Source: Gemmataceae bacterium (GTDB lineage Bacteria; Planctomycetota; Planctomycetia; Gemmatales; Gemmataceae). Taken from it: a DNA stretch of 50,203 bases. Location of the stretch: the NCBI GenBank assembly GCA_028288765.1, contig JAQGHQ010000188.1:1-50203 (forward strand), read 5' to 3'. The position numbers and the translations under genes are program-made. The number at the start of each line of letters is the position of its first letter. The first letter of the stretch is position 1. This document shows positions 16,895 through 25,600 of this stretch, in pieces. The notes below the pieces were generated by a model. It was not told the origin of the DNA. It did not search any database and saw only the letters and a list, made by a program, of their open reading frames with translations.

Positions 16895-19800
16895 TCAGCC
16901 GACGTACACCCCGTCGGCGAGGGGGGCGGTGCCGAACGGGGCGAGCTCCTGGAACGTGCCCGGCTCCCCGCTCCCGGTGAAGTTCTTCCCGAGGTACACG
17001 CGGACGTCGCCCACGTCCCCTGCTCCCGACCCGACCACCACGTCTGCCCGGGCGTCCCCGTCGGCGTTCTTCGCCGCCACCCGCACCCCGCCCCGGTCCG
17101 CCGAGTTGGCGGCGACGAAGAAGTTGGCGACCGGGCTCGCCTGGGCCCCGCCCACGTTCCCGGCCGCGACGAGCTGGCCGGACAGGATGAATACCCGCGG
17201 GGCGCCCCCCGGCCCGCCGCCGAAAATCAGGTCGGCGAACCCATCCCCGTTGACATCCCCGGCGGCCACGAACACCCCGTTCCGGAGGGTGGTCGCGTCC
17301 GCCCCCGGGAACGCGAAGAAGTCGTTCACCAGCCTGATCGGGGTGGTGAACAGGGTGGTCCCGTTGAAGATGGCGGCCCGGGGACCGCCCCCGAATCCGG
17401 CGGCCACGATCAGGTCCGCGGTCCCGTCCCCGTTCACGTCCCCGACCGCGGCCCGGGCCCCGCCGCGGAAGTTCGGGTCGTCGATCCCGAAGAAGTTCGC
17501 CCGGGTCGTCAGTCCGGCCGGCAGCAGGCTGAAGATGCTGACCCGGGGCCCGCCGCCCTGATCCGGGGTGACCACGAACGCCGCCCGGCCGGTGGCGTCG
17601 AAGGCCCCGGCGGCCACGAACCCGCCCCCGGTGAAATTCCCCCCGAATGGGTCGAACGGGGCGACGAGGAGGGTGCTGTTGTCCGCCCCGGAGACGACCG
17701 CGACCCGGATCGGGACGCCGGGGCCGGTGACCAGAATGGTGTCCGGGAACCCGTCCCCGTTCACGTCCGCCACCGCCGTCCGGACGTCCGCGCCGAGACT
17801 CCCGAACGGGTTGAGGGTGGCCGCCGGGGTGGCCGAGTAGTGCCCGGTGGCGGGGTTCGGGGTGAACACGACCGCCTGCCCGTTCGGGCCGCCGACGGCC
17901 AGCGCGGCGGGTTCCGGTGGGACCGCGGTCAGGGCCACGTCGACCCCGCTCCCGCCCTGGTAGGTGATCCGGAACGGGCGCCCGCCCGACACGATCGCCC
18001 CCTCCGGCAACCCGGCGAACGTGCCCGCGATCGGCCCGCCGCCGGTGTTCTTCAGGACCACCACGACGGTCCCGACCGGGACCGGGCCGGACAGGGTGAG
18101 GGTGAGTGCGGCCCCGCCCAGGTTAGCCGGCCCGACGGTCGTTAATGGGGTGGTCGCCGGGCCGACCTGGGCGTCGAACGACGCCCCGGCCGCCAGGGAG
18201 AGCGGCCCGACCGTCCCGGCCCCGCCCAGGGCGCCGCCGGCGGACACCGTGACCGCGCTCTGGGGCTGGCTCCCGTTCACGACCAGGGTGCCGGCGGTCA
18301 CGGTGGTCGCGCCGCCGTAGGTGTTCGACCCACTCAGCACCTCGGTCCCGGTCCCTACCTTGGTCAGGGTGCCGTTACCGGAGATCATCCCCCCGAAGGC
18401 CTGGCTCGTGTTGTCCGTCCCGGTGGTGAGGGAACTGCCGGGGTTCAGTACGACACCGCCGCCCCCCTGAAGAGAGCCGATCGTCAGGGTTGTGGCAGTC
18501 ACCTGGAGGGTGGCCGTGGCGGCGACCGCGACGGCACTGTTGACGCCGAGGGCGCCGGGGTTCGCCGCGATCACGGTCCCCGCGGCGATGGTCGTGGCAC
18601 CGGTGTAAGTGTTCGCCCCGGACAGGGTGAGCGCGCCGGCACCTTGCTTGGTGAGAGTCGCCCCGGGCCTGCTCACGGGCCCGGCGATGGTCCCGGCCCC
18701 GGTGTCGTTGACCGCGACCCCGGCACTCGTCGCGATCGCGCCCGCGGTCAGGGTTCCCGTGGTGATGCCGAGACTGGTCAGGGCGGTGCCCCCGCCGACC
18801 GCGCCGTTCAGGGCGGTCGCCCCGGTCGTCGTGAGGGTCAGCACATGACCCCCGTCGATCGTGCCGGTGAACGTGATGTTGCCGGCGCCGGTCGCGACGG
18901 CCACGTCCGTCCCCAGCGAGACGGCCGGGTTCACGGTCAGGCCGGCGTTGTTGGAGGTGGAGACGCCGGCGTTGAGCGTGACCCCGCCGCCCCCGGGTGC
19001 CCCGATCGTGACCCCGGCCGTCACCCCGGCCGGGTTCGTGGCCGCGCTGACGGTGATGGCCCCGGTGGTCGCGTCGCCGATCGCCAGGAACCCGGCGGTG
19101 ATGGTGCCGAGGTCCGTGGCATCGAGCCCGAGGGTGCCGGGGCCGCCGGCCCCGCCGATGTTGATCGCGGTCCCGGGCGTGACGGGCCGGATGGTGACCG
19201 TCTGGGTCCCGGTGCCCCCGCCCTTGATCGTCGTTCCGGCGGACGCGGACAGGCTGTCGGCGGCGATCGTCAGGCCGCCGGTCCCGCCGCTGGAAAGAGT
19301 TCCGGACGTGAGAAGATCGACGCCGAAGGCGCTGGTACCTCCTCCGGCAACGCCGGTGACGGACACGGCCCCGCCGCCCGAAGCGATCATTGAGATCGCG
19401 TCGATGACCAGTACTCCGATGTTGGCGTTCCCGGTGGTGGGCCCGCCGGTTCCATTCACGGTCACGGTCCCGGGCCCGCCGGCCGTGATCGTCCCGCCGG
19501 TATGGACGATTACCCCGGCGTTGTTCCCGCCCGCCCCGGTCCCGCCGCCGTGCCCGGTCACCGACACCGCCCCGCCCCCGGACGTCAGCACCGAACCCGT
19601 GCCGGCGACCTCCACACCGTATTCGAAGTCCCCGGTAGTGGTCCCGCCGGTGCCGGCCACGGTCACGGTCCCGGCCCCGCCGGCCGTGATCACCCCGCCG
19701 CCCTCGATGCTGACCCCATAATTCTGCGCGCTCGCCCCGGTCCCGCCGCCGTGCCCGGTCACCGACACCGCCCCGCCGCCCGACGTCAGCGCCGAGTTCG

Positions 19801-21250
19801 CATCTATCACGAACACCCCGATGTTGATGTTCCCGGCGGTGGCCCCACCGGTGCCGGCCACGGTTACGGTCCCGGCCCCGCCGGCCGTGATCGTCCCGCC
19901 GGCCTGGATCATGACCCCGTAGTTCTGGTCGCCCGCCCCGGTCCCGCCGCCGTGCCCGGTCACCGACACCGCCCCGCCCCCGGACGTGATCTTCGAACTC
20001 GCGTCGGTGACGAGCACCCCGAAATCAAAGCTCACGATGGTGGTCCCGGTGGTGATCCCGGTGGTGGTCCCGCCGGTCCCGGTCACGGTCACGGTCCCGG
20101 CCCCGCCGGCCGTGATCGTCCCGCCCGCCTGGATCATGACCCCGTAGTCCTGGGTACTCGTCCCGGTCCCGCCGCCGTGCCCGGTGACGGACACTGCTCC
20201 GCCACCCGACGTCAGCGCCGAGTTGGCCTGGAAGACGAACACCCCGTAGTTGAAGTCCCCGGTGGTGGTCCCGCCGGTCCCGGCCACGGTCACGGTCCCG
20301 GCCCCGCCGGCCGTGACCGCCCCGCCCGCCTGGGTGTGAACCCCGTAGTTGTGGGCACTCGTCCCGGCCCCGCCCCCGTGCCCGGTGACGGATACCGCCC
20401 CGCCCCCGGACGTGATCTTCGAACTCGCGTCGGTGACGAACACCCCGATGTTGACGTCCCCGGTGGAGGTCCCGCCGGTCCCGGTGACGACGTCCGTTCC
20501 GGTGCTGCCGCCGCCGACGACCCCGCCGGTGCGGACCTCGACGCCGAACTGACGGCCGCCGGGGTCGGTCCCGCCCCGGCCGAGCACGGTCACGACCCCG
20601 GTACCGGTGCTCCGGACGGTCGCGTTATTGACATCCACCCCGACGAAGTTACCGGCCGTCGGCGTCGCCTGCTGGTTGGCCGACAGCGTCAGGTTGCCGC
20701 TGGTCGTGCTGACCGCCGCCCCGCTGGTGACCGCGATGGTGCGGTCGGTCTGGACGCTGAGAGACGAGCCCCCGAAGGCCGAGGCCCCGGAGAAGACGAC
20801 CCCGGCCGAGCCGTTGTCGAGAACGACGAGGAACGTGTTCGCATAGCTATTCGCCCCGCTGTCGGTGAAGGCGACGCTCGTGCCGGGGGCGGAGTCGGTG
20901 ACGTTGATCGCCGTCGTGAATGCCGCGATCCCGGCCGCGGTTACTGTCAGCGTGGCCGTCCCGTTGCCCGACACGGTGCCCGAATCCGTCCCGGTCCAGG
21001 TGCCGCCCGTCAGGCCCAGGGTGTAGCTGCTCCCGTTCGAGACGACGGCGACGTGCTCGTTCGCGGTATTCAGGTCGAGGGTCAGCTGCGCCCCGGCCGC
21101 CGCGAACGTGGCCGGGGTGACGCGGTCCTCCAGCACCTCGAGCCGTCCGCCGACCGACCGGGGTTGCGCCCCGGCCTTCCGGATCGAGACTTTGGCCCGC
21201 GGTCGGAAGACGTGGAGCAGGAGGCGGCGGACCGGGTGGTTCGCGGTCAT
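16895..21250 (-). CDS. Giant secreted repeat protein with PATR and FG-GAP modules
   Basis: 1451 residues. The basic N-terminus ends in LEDRVTPATFAA, a LExRxxPA export motif. Residues about 280-640 contain five near-identical units of about 66 residues plus a degenerate sixth (SGGGAVSVTGHGGG...TITAGGAGTVTV), probably a right-handed beta-helix. Residues about 850-1080 match autotransporter-associated beta-strand repeats (LTKQGAGALTLSGANTYTG). The last about 330 residues are FG-GAP blades (DVNGDG loops) ending in ADGVYVG, closely similar in plan to the metalloprotease C-terminus at 255. A cell-surface structural or adhesive role is likely (inference). Start ATG 21250 has AAGG at suitable spacing; an in-frame GTG lies 9 bases upstream. 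Confidence 0.85.
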   Translation of the reverse strand: MTANHPVRRLLLHVFRPRAKVSIRKAGAQPRSVGGRLEVLEDRVTPATFAAAGAQLTLDLNTANEHVAVVSNGSSYTLGLTGGTWTGTDSGTVSGNGTATLTVTAAGIAAFTTAINVTDSAPGTSVAFTDSGANSYANTFLVVLDNGSAGVVFSGASAFGGSSLSVQTDRTIAVTSGAAVSTTSGNLTLSANQQATPTAGNFVGVDVNNATVRSTGTGVVTVLGRGGTDPGGRQFGVEVRTGGVVGGGSTGTDVVTGTGGTSTGDVNIGVFVTDASSKITSGGGAVSVTGHGGGAGTSAHNYGVHTQAGGAVTAGGAGTVTVAGTGGTTTGDFNYGVFVFQANSALTSGGGAVSVTGHGGGTGTSTQDYGVMIQAGGTITAGGAGTVTVTGTGGTTTGITTGTTIVSFDFGVLVTDASSKITSGGGAVSVTGHGGGTGAGDQNYGVMIQAGGTITAGGAGTVTVAGTGGATAGNINIGVFVIDANSALTSGGGAVSVTGHGGGTGASAQNYGVSIEGGGVITAGGAGTVTVAGTGGTTTGDFEYGVEVAGTGSVLTSGGGAVSVTGHGGGTGAGGNNAGVIVHTGGTITAGGPGTVTVNGTGGPTTGNANIGVLVIDAISMIASGGGAVSVTGVAGGGTSAFGVDLLTSGTLSSGGTGGLTIAADSLSASAGTTIKGGGTGTQTVTIRPVTPGTAINIGGAGGPGTLGLDATDLGTITAGFLAIGDATTGAITVSAATNPAGVTAGVTIGAPGGGGVTLNAGVSTSNNAGLTVNPAVSLGTDVAVATGAGNITFTGTIDGGHVLTLTTTGATALNGAVGGGTALTSLGITTGTLTAGAIATSAGVAVNDTGAGTIAGPVSRPGATLTKQGAGALTLSGANTYTGATTIAAGTVIAANPGALGVNSAVAVAATATLQVTATTLTIGSLQGGGGVVLNPGSSLTTGTDNTSQAFGGMISGNGTLTKVGTGTEVLSGSNTYGGATTVTAGTLVVNGSQPQSAVTVSAGGALGGAGTVGPLSLAAGASFDAQVGPATTPLTTVGPANLGGAALTLTLSGPVPVGTVVVVLKNTGGGPIAGTFAGLPEGAIVSGGRPFRITYQGGSGVDVALTAVPPEPAALAVGGPNGQAVVFTPNPATGHYSATPAATLNPFGSLGADVRTAVADVNGDGFPDTILVTGPGVPIRVAVVSGADNSTLLVAPFDPFGGNFTGGGFVAAGAFDATGRAAFVVTPDQGGGPRVSIFSLLPAGLTTRANFFGIDDPNFRGGARAAVGDVNGDGTADLIVAAGFGGGPRAAIFNGTTLFTTPIRLVNDFFAFPGADATTLRNGVFVAAGDVNGDGFADLIFGGGPGGAPRVFILSGQLVAAGNVGGAQASPVANFFVAANSADRGGVRVAAKNADGDARADVVVGSGAGDVGDVRVYLGKNFTGSGEPGTFQELAPFGTAPLADGVYVG
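19415..20443 (-). repeat. Five tandem coding repeats of about 200 bases
   Basis: Within the secreted protein gene, five successive units of about 200 bases encode VFV.D..S.(I/L)TSGGGAVSVTGHGGG... segments, each ending in GTVTV.GTGG.T.G...(I/Y)G. The second unit carries an 8-9 residue insertion (ITTGTTIVS). High identity between units suggests recent unequal recombination, so copy number may vary between strains. Confidence 0.85.
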
Positions 21251-21704
21251 GGACGGCACCTTGTAGGGCGAGGATCCCAGCAGGAGATGTCAGGAAGGAC
21301 TGACCGACCGGCCCGGGGCGACACCGGCGGCCGACGACCCCGCCGAAGACAGAAGACCTGTTCTATCACTACCCGGCGTCGGAAGTCCAGATTCGATCGG
21401 GGTCGTTATAAGTAAGACAATCTCTAGCGTGATCGACTATTTGTTCGTCTACGACGCCGCGGAACCGACCGCTCGCGGGGCGAACTGGTGCAGGAAATGG
21501 TTTTCAGCCCCCACCCCGGGCGTTGTCCGGGGTTCAAGGCTCTCACCCCGTTTGGGGTGAAACCTGTCCTGATTTTGGTTGAGAGAGGGTGAGTTGCCGG
21601 GGGCGTTGCAACGTGAAGTGCAGGGGGCTCGGGCCGACACCGAGGGCGGCGCTACTGGAACCGGAAGTGTCCCGGACGGCCTGACATCCTGTCGCTCACG
21701 CCAC
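21251..21704. other. Spacer with a CACCCC/GGGGTG hairpin
   Basis: About 450 bases between the start of the giant secreted protein gene and the stop of the response-regulator gene. TCACCCC (21543-21549) pairs with GGGGTGA (21554-21560) over a 4-base loop, resembling the TTCACCCCAACGGGGTGA hairpin near 40119. A TATAAC (minus strand, 21405-21410) is a possible -10 element for the secreted protein gene but has no good -35. No small gene was found. Confidence 0.5.
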
Positions 21705-22646
21705 TCACCTCGCGGGGGCTTTCCGCTTCGTCATCCGGACCCGATTCCCGACGGGGTTGTACGACACCTCGTCCATGAACATCTGCATCAGCATCATGCC
21801 CCGGCCGCACGGCCGGAGCAGGGCCTCCGGGTCGGTCGGGTCGGGCACCTTCGCGGTGTCGAATCCCGGGCCCTGGTCGGAGATCACGAACGTCGCCCCG
21901 GCCGGGGTCAGGTGAACGCCCACCCGGACCCGCCGGTCCCGGTACGGCGCCTCCCGCCGCCGCTCGGCCGCGAGCGCGTTGAAGGCCTCGTCGCTTTCCT
22001 GCTTGAGGTCCGAGCTGACCTCCAGGTTCCCGTGGTAGATCGCGTTCAGGAGGGCCTCCTCCAGGGCGATCCCGGCCCGCATGGTCGCGTTGTCGTCGCA
22101 GACGCCGAAGGCCGCCAGGTCGTCCCGGAGCAGCCCCACGAGCGGGCTGACGAGGGTCGGGTCGTTGTCCAGAACGAAGCGGAGGGTCTTGCGCCTCAGG
22201 CACCCGAGTGCCCGGTCGCGGCTCGCGCTCGTCCGAGATGCGGCGAAGACCTGGACGACGGCGGGGACCAGATCGACCGCCCGGTTCCGCTTGGTCACGT
22301 AGCCGGCGGCCCCGGCCCGGAGGGCGGCCACGGCCACCTCCTCGCTCCCCTGCCCGGTCATCAGGATGACTGGGAGGCGCGGGTACAGGGTTCGGATCTG
22401 TACGACCAGGGCCAGCCCGTCCATCCGGGGCATCTGCAGGTCGGTGAGAACGACCTGGGGCACCGCCTGGGCGACCGCCTCGAGGGCTTCGACCCCGTCC
22501 CCGGCGTAGCCCACCTGCCACTCGCCGTCCTGCTCCAGGAGCCGACCGGCCACCCGCTGGTCGATCTGGGAGTCGTCCACGACCAACACGACCGGCCGGC
22601 CGGCCGGTTCCCCGCCCGGGACCGGGAAGACCTCAACGGGCTGCAT
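21705..22646 (-). CDS. Response regulator with RsbW-like ATPase output domain
   Basis: 313 residues. The receiver domain spans about 18-130: acidic pair Asp24-Asp25, phospho-acceptor Asp69 (LTDLQMPRMDG), Thr97 and Lys119. The C-terminal about 150 residues form a HATPase_c domain of the anti-sigma/serine-kinase (RsbW/SpoIIAB) type, with an N box EEALLNAIYHGN, DQGPGFD (G1) and GRGMMLMQMFMDE (G2). Phosphorylation of the receiver may therefore switch a protein-kinase or anti-sigma activity, feeding partner switching rather than DNA binding (inference from domains). It lies 20 bases downstream of the hybrid kinase gene on the same strand and is presumably its output. Confidence 0.87.
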   Translation of the reverse strand: MQPVEVFPVPGGEPAGRPVVLVVDDSQIDQRVAGRLLEQDGEWQVGYAGDGVEALEAVAQAVPQVVLTDLQMPRMDGLALVVQIRTLYPRLPVILMTGQGSEEVAVAALRAGAAGYVTKRNRAVDLVPAVVQVFAASRTSASRDRALGCLRRKTLRFVLDNDPTLVSPLVGLLRDDLAAFGVCDDNATMRAGIALEEALLNAIYHGNLEVSSDLKQESDEAFNALAAERRREAPYRDRRVRVGVHLTPAGATFVISDQGPGFDTAKVPDPTDPEALLRPCGRGMMLMQMFMDEVSYNPVGNRVRMTKRKAPAR

Positions 22647-22666
22647 GACGAACCCTCGGCCGGGGG

Positions 22667-25600
22667 TCAGACGGGACCCGAAGTGGCCCCCAACGCGGCG
22701 ACGAACAGCGACAACTCACGGTCCAGAGCGGCCAGCGCACCGGCGGCGGCCGGGAGGTCGCCCACCGCCCCGATCACCTCTAACCGGGCGGCGGCTTCCA
22801 CGGTGGCCGTCCCGCCGAGACACCCGGCCGACCCCTTGAGGCCGTGGGCCGCCCGCCGGATGTCGGCCGCGTTCCCGGTCGTAACCGCCCGGCGGATGTC
22901 ACCCAGAACGCGACCCGCGCCGGTGCGGAACAGGCCGGCCAGTTCGGCAAGCAGGGCGGCGTCCCCGTCCACCCGGTCCAGGGCGGTCTCTCGATCATAC
23001 ACGGCGGGCCCGGCGGTCGCACCCGGGGGCCCGGCGGCCGGGCCCGGGGCCGCCGGCCGGGCCGCCACCCGGGCGAGGACTTCCAGCAACTCGTCCCGCA
23101 CGACCGGTTTCGAAAGGTAGTCGTCCATCCCGGCCGCCAGGCACCGCTCCCGGTCCCCCTTCATGGCGTGCGCGGTGATCGCGACGACCGGCGTCCGCCG
23201 GCCGGTTCCCGCCTCGGCCCGGCGGATCAGCCCGGTCGCCTCGAACCCGTCGACCTCGGGCATCTGGACGTCCATGAGGATCAGGTCGAACGGGCGGGCG
23301 GCGGCCGCGGCCACCGCCTCCCGGCCGGTGCCGGCCACCGTGATGGTGTGCCCGAGTTTCTCCAACAGCCGGACCGCGTACCGCTGGTTCACCGGCTGGT
23401 CCTCTGCCAGCAGTACCCGGAGCGCCCGGGACCGCGCCCCGCGATCGCCCCCGGGCGGCGGCGGGGCGGCGGCCGCTTGGTCCGCCCCGGCTGCGAGTGC
23501 GGCGGCCGCCGCGGGGGCTCGCCCGAGCCCGACCTCGAAGCGGAACGTGCTCCCTAGGCCGACCTCGCTCTCGGCCCAGACCCGCCCGCCCATCAGCCCG
23601 ACCAGCCGGCTGCAGATGGTCAACCCGAGCCCCGTCCCGCCGTACTTGCGCGTGGTCGACCCGTCCGCCTGGACGAACGGGTCGAAGACCGCCTGGAGCC
23701 TGTCGGCCGGGATGCCGATCCCCGTGTCGGACACGGCGACCCGCAGCCGGTAGCCGTCCGCCCCGGCGTCGGCCTCGGCCCGGATGACCACCTCGCCCCG
23801 GTCGGTAAACTTGATCGCGTTCCCGACCAGGTTTGTGAGCACCTGGCGGAGCCGGACCGGGTCCCCGGTCACCACCCCGGGCAGGTCCGGGGCGAGGGCG
23901 CAGATCAGCTCGAGCCCCTTCTCGTGGGCCCCCCGGGCCAGCGCCTTCAGGGTGTCCTCCACGAGGTCCCGGAGGACGAGGGGGGTCGGGTTCAGGTCGA
24001 GCTTCCCCGCCTCGATCTTGGAGAAATCGAGGACGTCGTTGATCACCCCGAGGAGGGCTACGGCCGACGACTTGACCAGCCCGAGCGACTCCCGCTGGTC
24101 CCGGGTCAGGTCGGTCTCCAGCACCAGCTCGGTCATCCCGAGGATGCCGTTCATCGGGGTCCGGATCTCGTGGCTCATGTTCGCCACGAACTCGCTCTTC
24201 GCCCGGCTCGCCCCCTCCGCCGCGTGCTGGGCCTCCTTGAGGTCGGTCACGTCGGTCCGGAGGCTCACGAGCCCGCCGTCCCGGGTCCGCCGGTCGCTGA
24301 CCCGGATCCACCGCCCGCCGTGCTGCTGCTCGCTCGGGCTCGCCGGCGCCCGGTGGGCCGCCAGCTGTCGGGCCACCCACTCGTCGGCGGTCGGCCCGGC
24401 GGGCGGGCCTCCCCCGGCCCGGCAGAACGCCCGCAGGATGTCCTCGGACCAGGCCCCCGGGACCATGTCCGCGGCCACCGCCGGGTAGATTTCTTTATAC
24501 CGGGTGTTACAGACGATGAGCCGTTCGTCCGGGCCGTACATGACGATCCCGGCGTCCAGACTTTCGATCGCGTCCAGCAGCTGGCCGCGGGTCCGGCGGA
24601 GGTCCTCCTCGGCCTGCTTCCGGGCCGTGATGTCCTTGATCTGCGAAACGAAATACAGCGGCTGGCCGGCCGCGTCCCGGACCAGGGAGACGTTGAGGAG
24701 GACCCGCACGACCCGGCCGGATTTGTGGTAGTACCGCTTTTCCATCGCGTACGTCGGGATGTCCCCGGCCAGGATCTGCCCGACCAGGGCGACGTCGGCC
24801 GCCAGGTCGTCCGGGTGGGTGATGTCCTGGAAGGTCCGGGTCCGGAGCTCCTCCTCCGTGTACCCGACGATCTCGCACAGCGACCGGTTCACCCGCAACC
24901 AGTGCCCGTCCGGGGCGACCAGGGCCATGCCGATCGCGGCGTGTTCGAACGCCCCCCGGAACCGCTCGACACTCTCCCGCAGGGCCTCTTCCGTCCGGGC
25001 CCGTTCCACCCGCTGGCCGACCTGCCCGGCCAGCCCGTCCAGCATCGCCTGGTCGTCCGCCCCCAGTGCGGCGGGCCGTGAGGTCACGAAGTCGATCACC
25101 CCGACCACCCGGCCGCCGACCACGACCGGGAAGGCGACGGCCGACCGCAGCCCGGACCAGGCCGCCGCCCAAAGGAATTCGGGATCCCCGCTCAGGTCCG
25201 GGACGTGATGGGGGCGGCCGGCGACCCAGACCCGGCCCGGCAATCCCTGGCCGCGGGCCAAGGTGAAACCGGCGCTCGCCCCGGCAAAGTCCGCCGCGGC
25301 CGGGACGTGCCACCCGGCGACGAACCGGAGGGTCAGCCCGTCGGCCGCCGCCTGCCAGTACTCGCCGACCTCCCAGCTCATGTGCCGACACACGGCCTGG
25401 AGGACGGTCGAAACGGCGTGCGAGAGAGAGGAGGCGGCCAGTGCCTGGGCGGCGGCGTGCTGGATCTGGGCCCGCCGCCGGACCCGGACCTGGTCCGTGA
25501 CGACCTCGGTGAACAGGATCAGTCCGCCCACCCCGCCGGCGGCGTCCGGCCACGGCTGGGCCTCCCACCGGAGGTAATCGACGGCCCCGTCCGGCCGGGT

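Noticed and set aside
19502..21415. Plus-strand ORF with periodic repeats
   Set aside because: The periodicity mirrors the repeats of the real minus-strand secreted protein gene.
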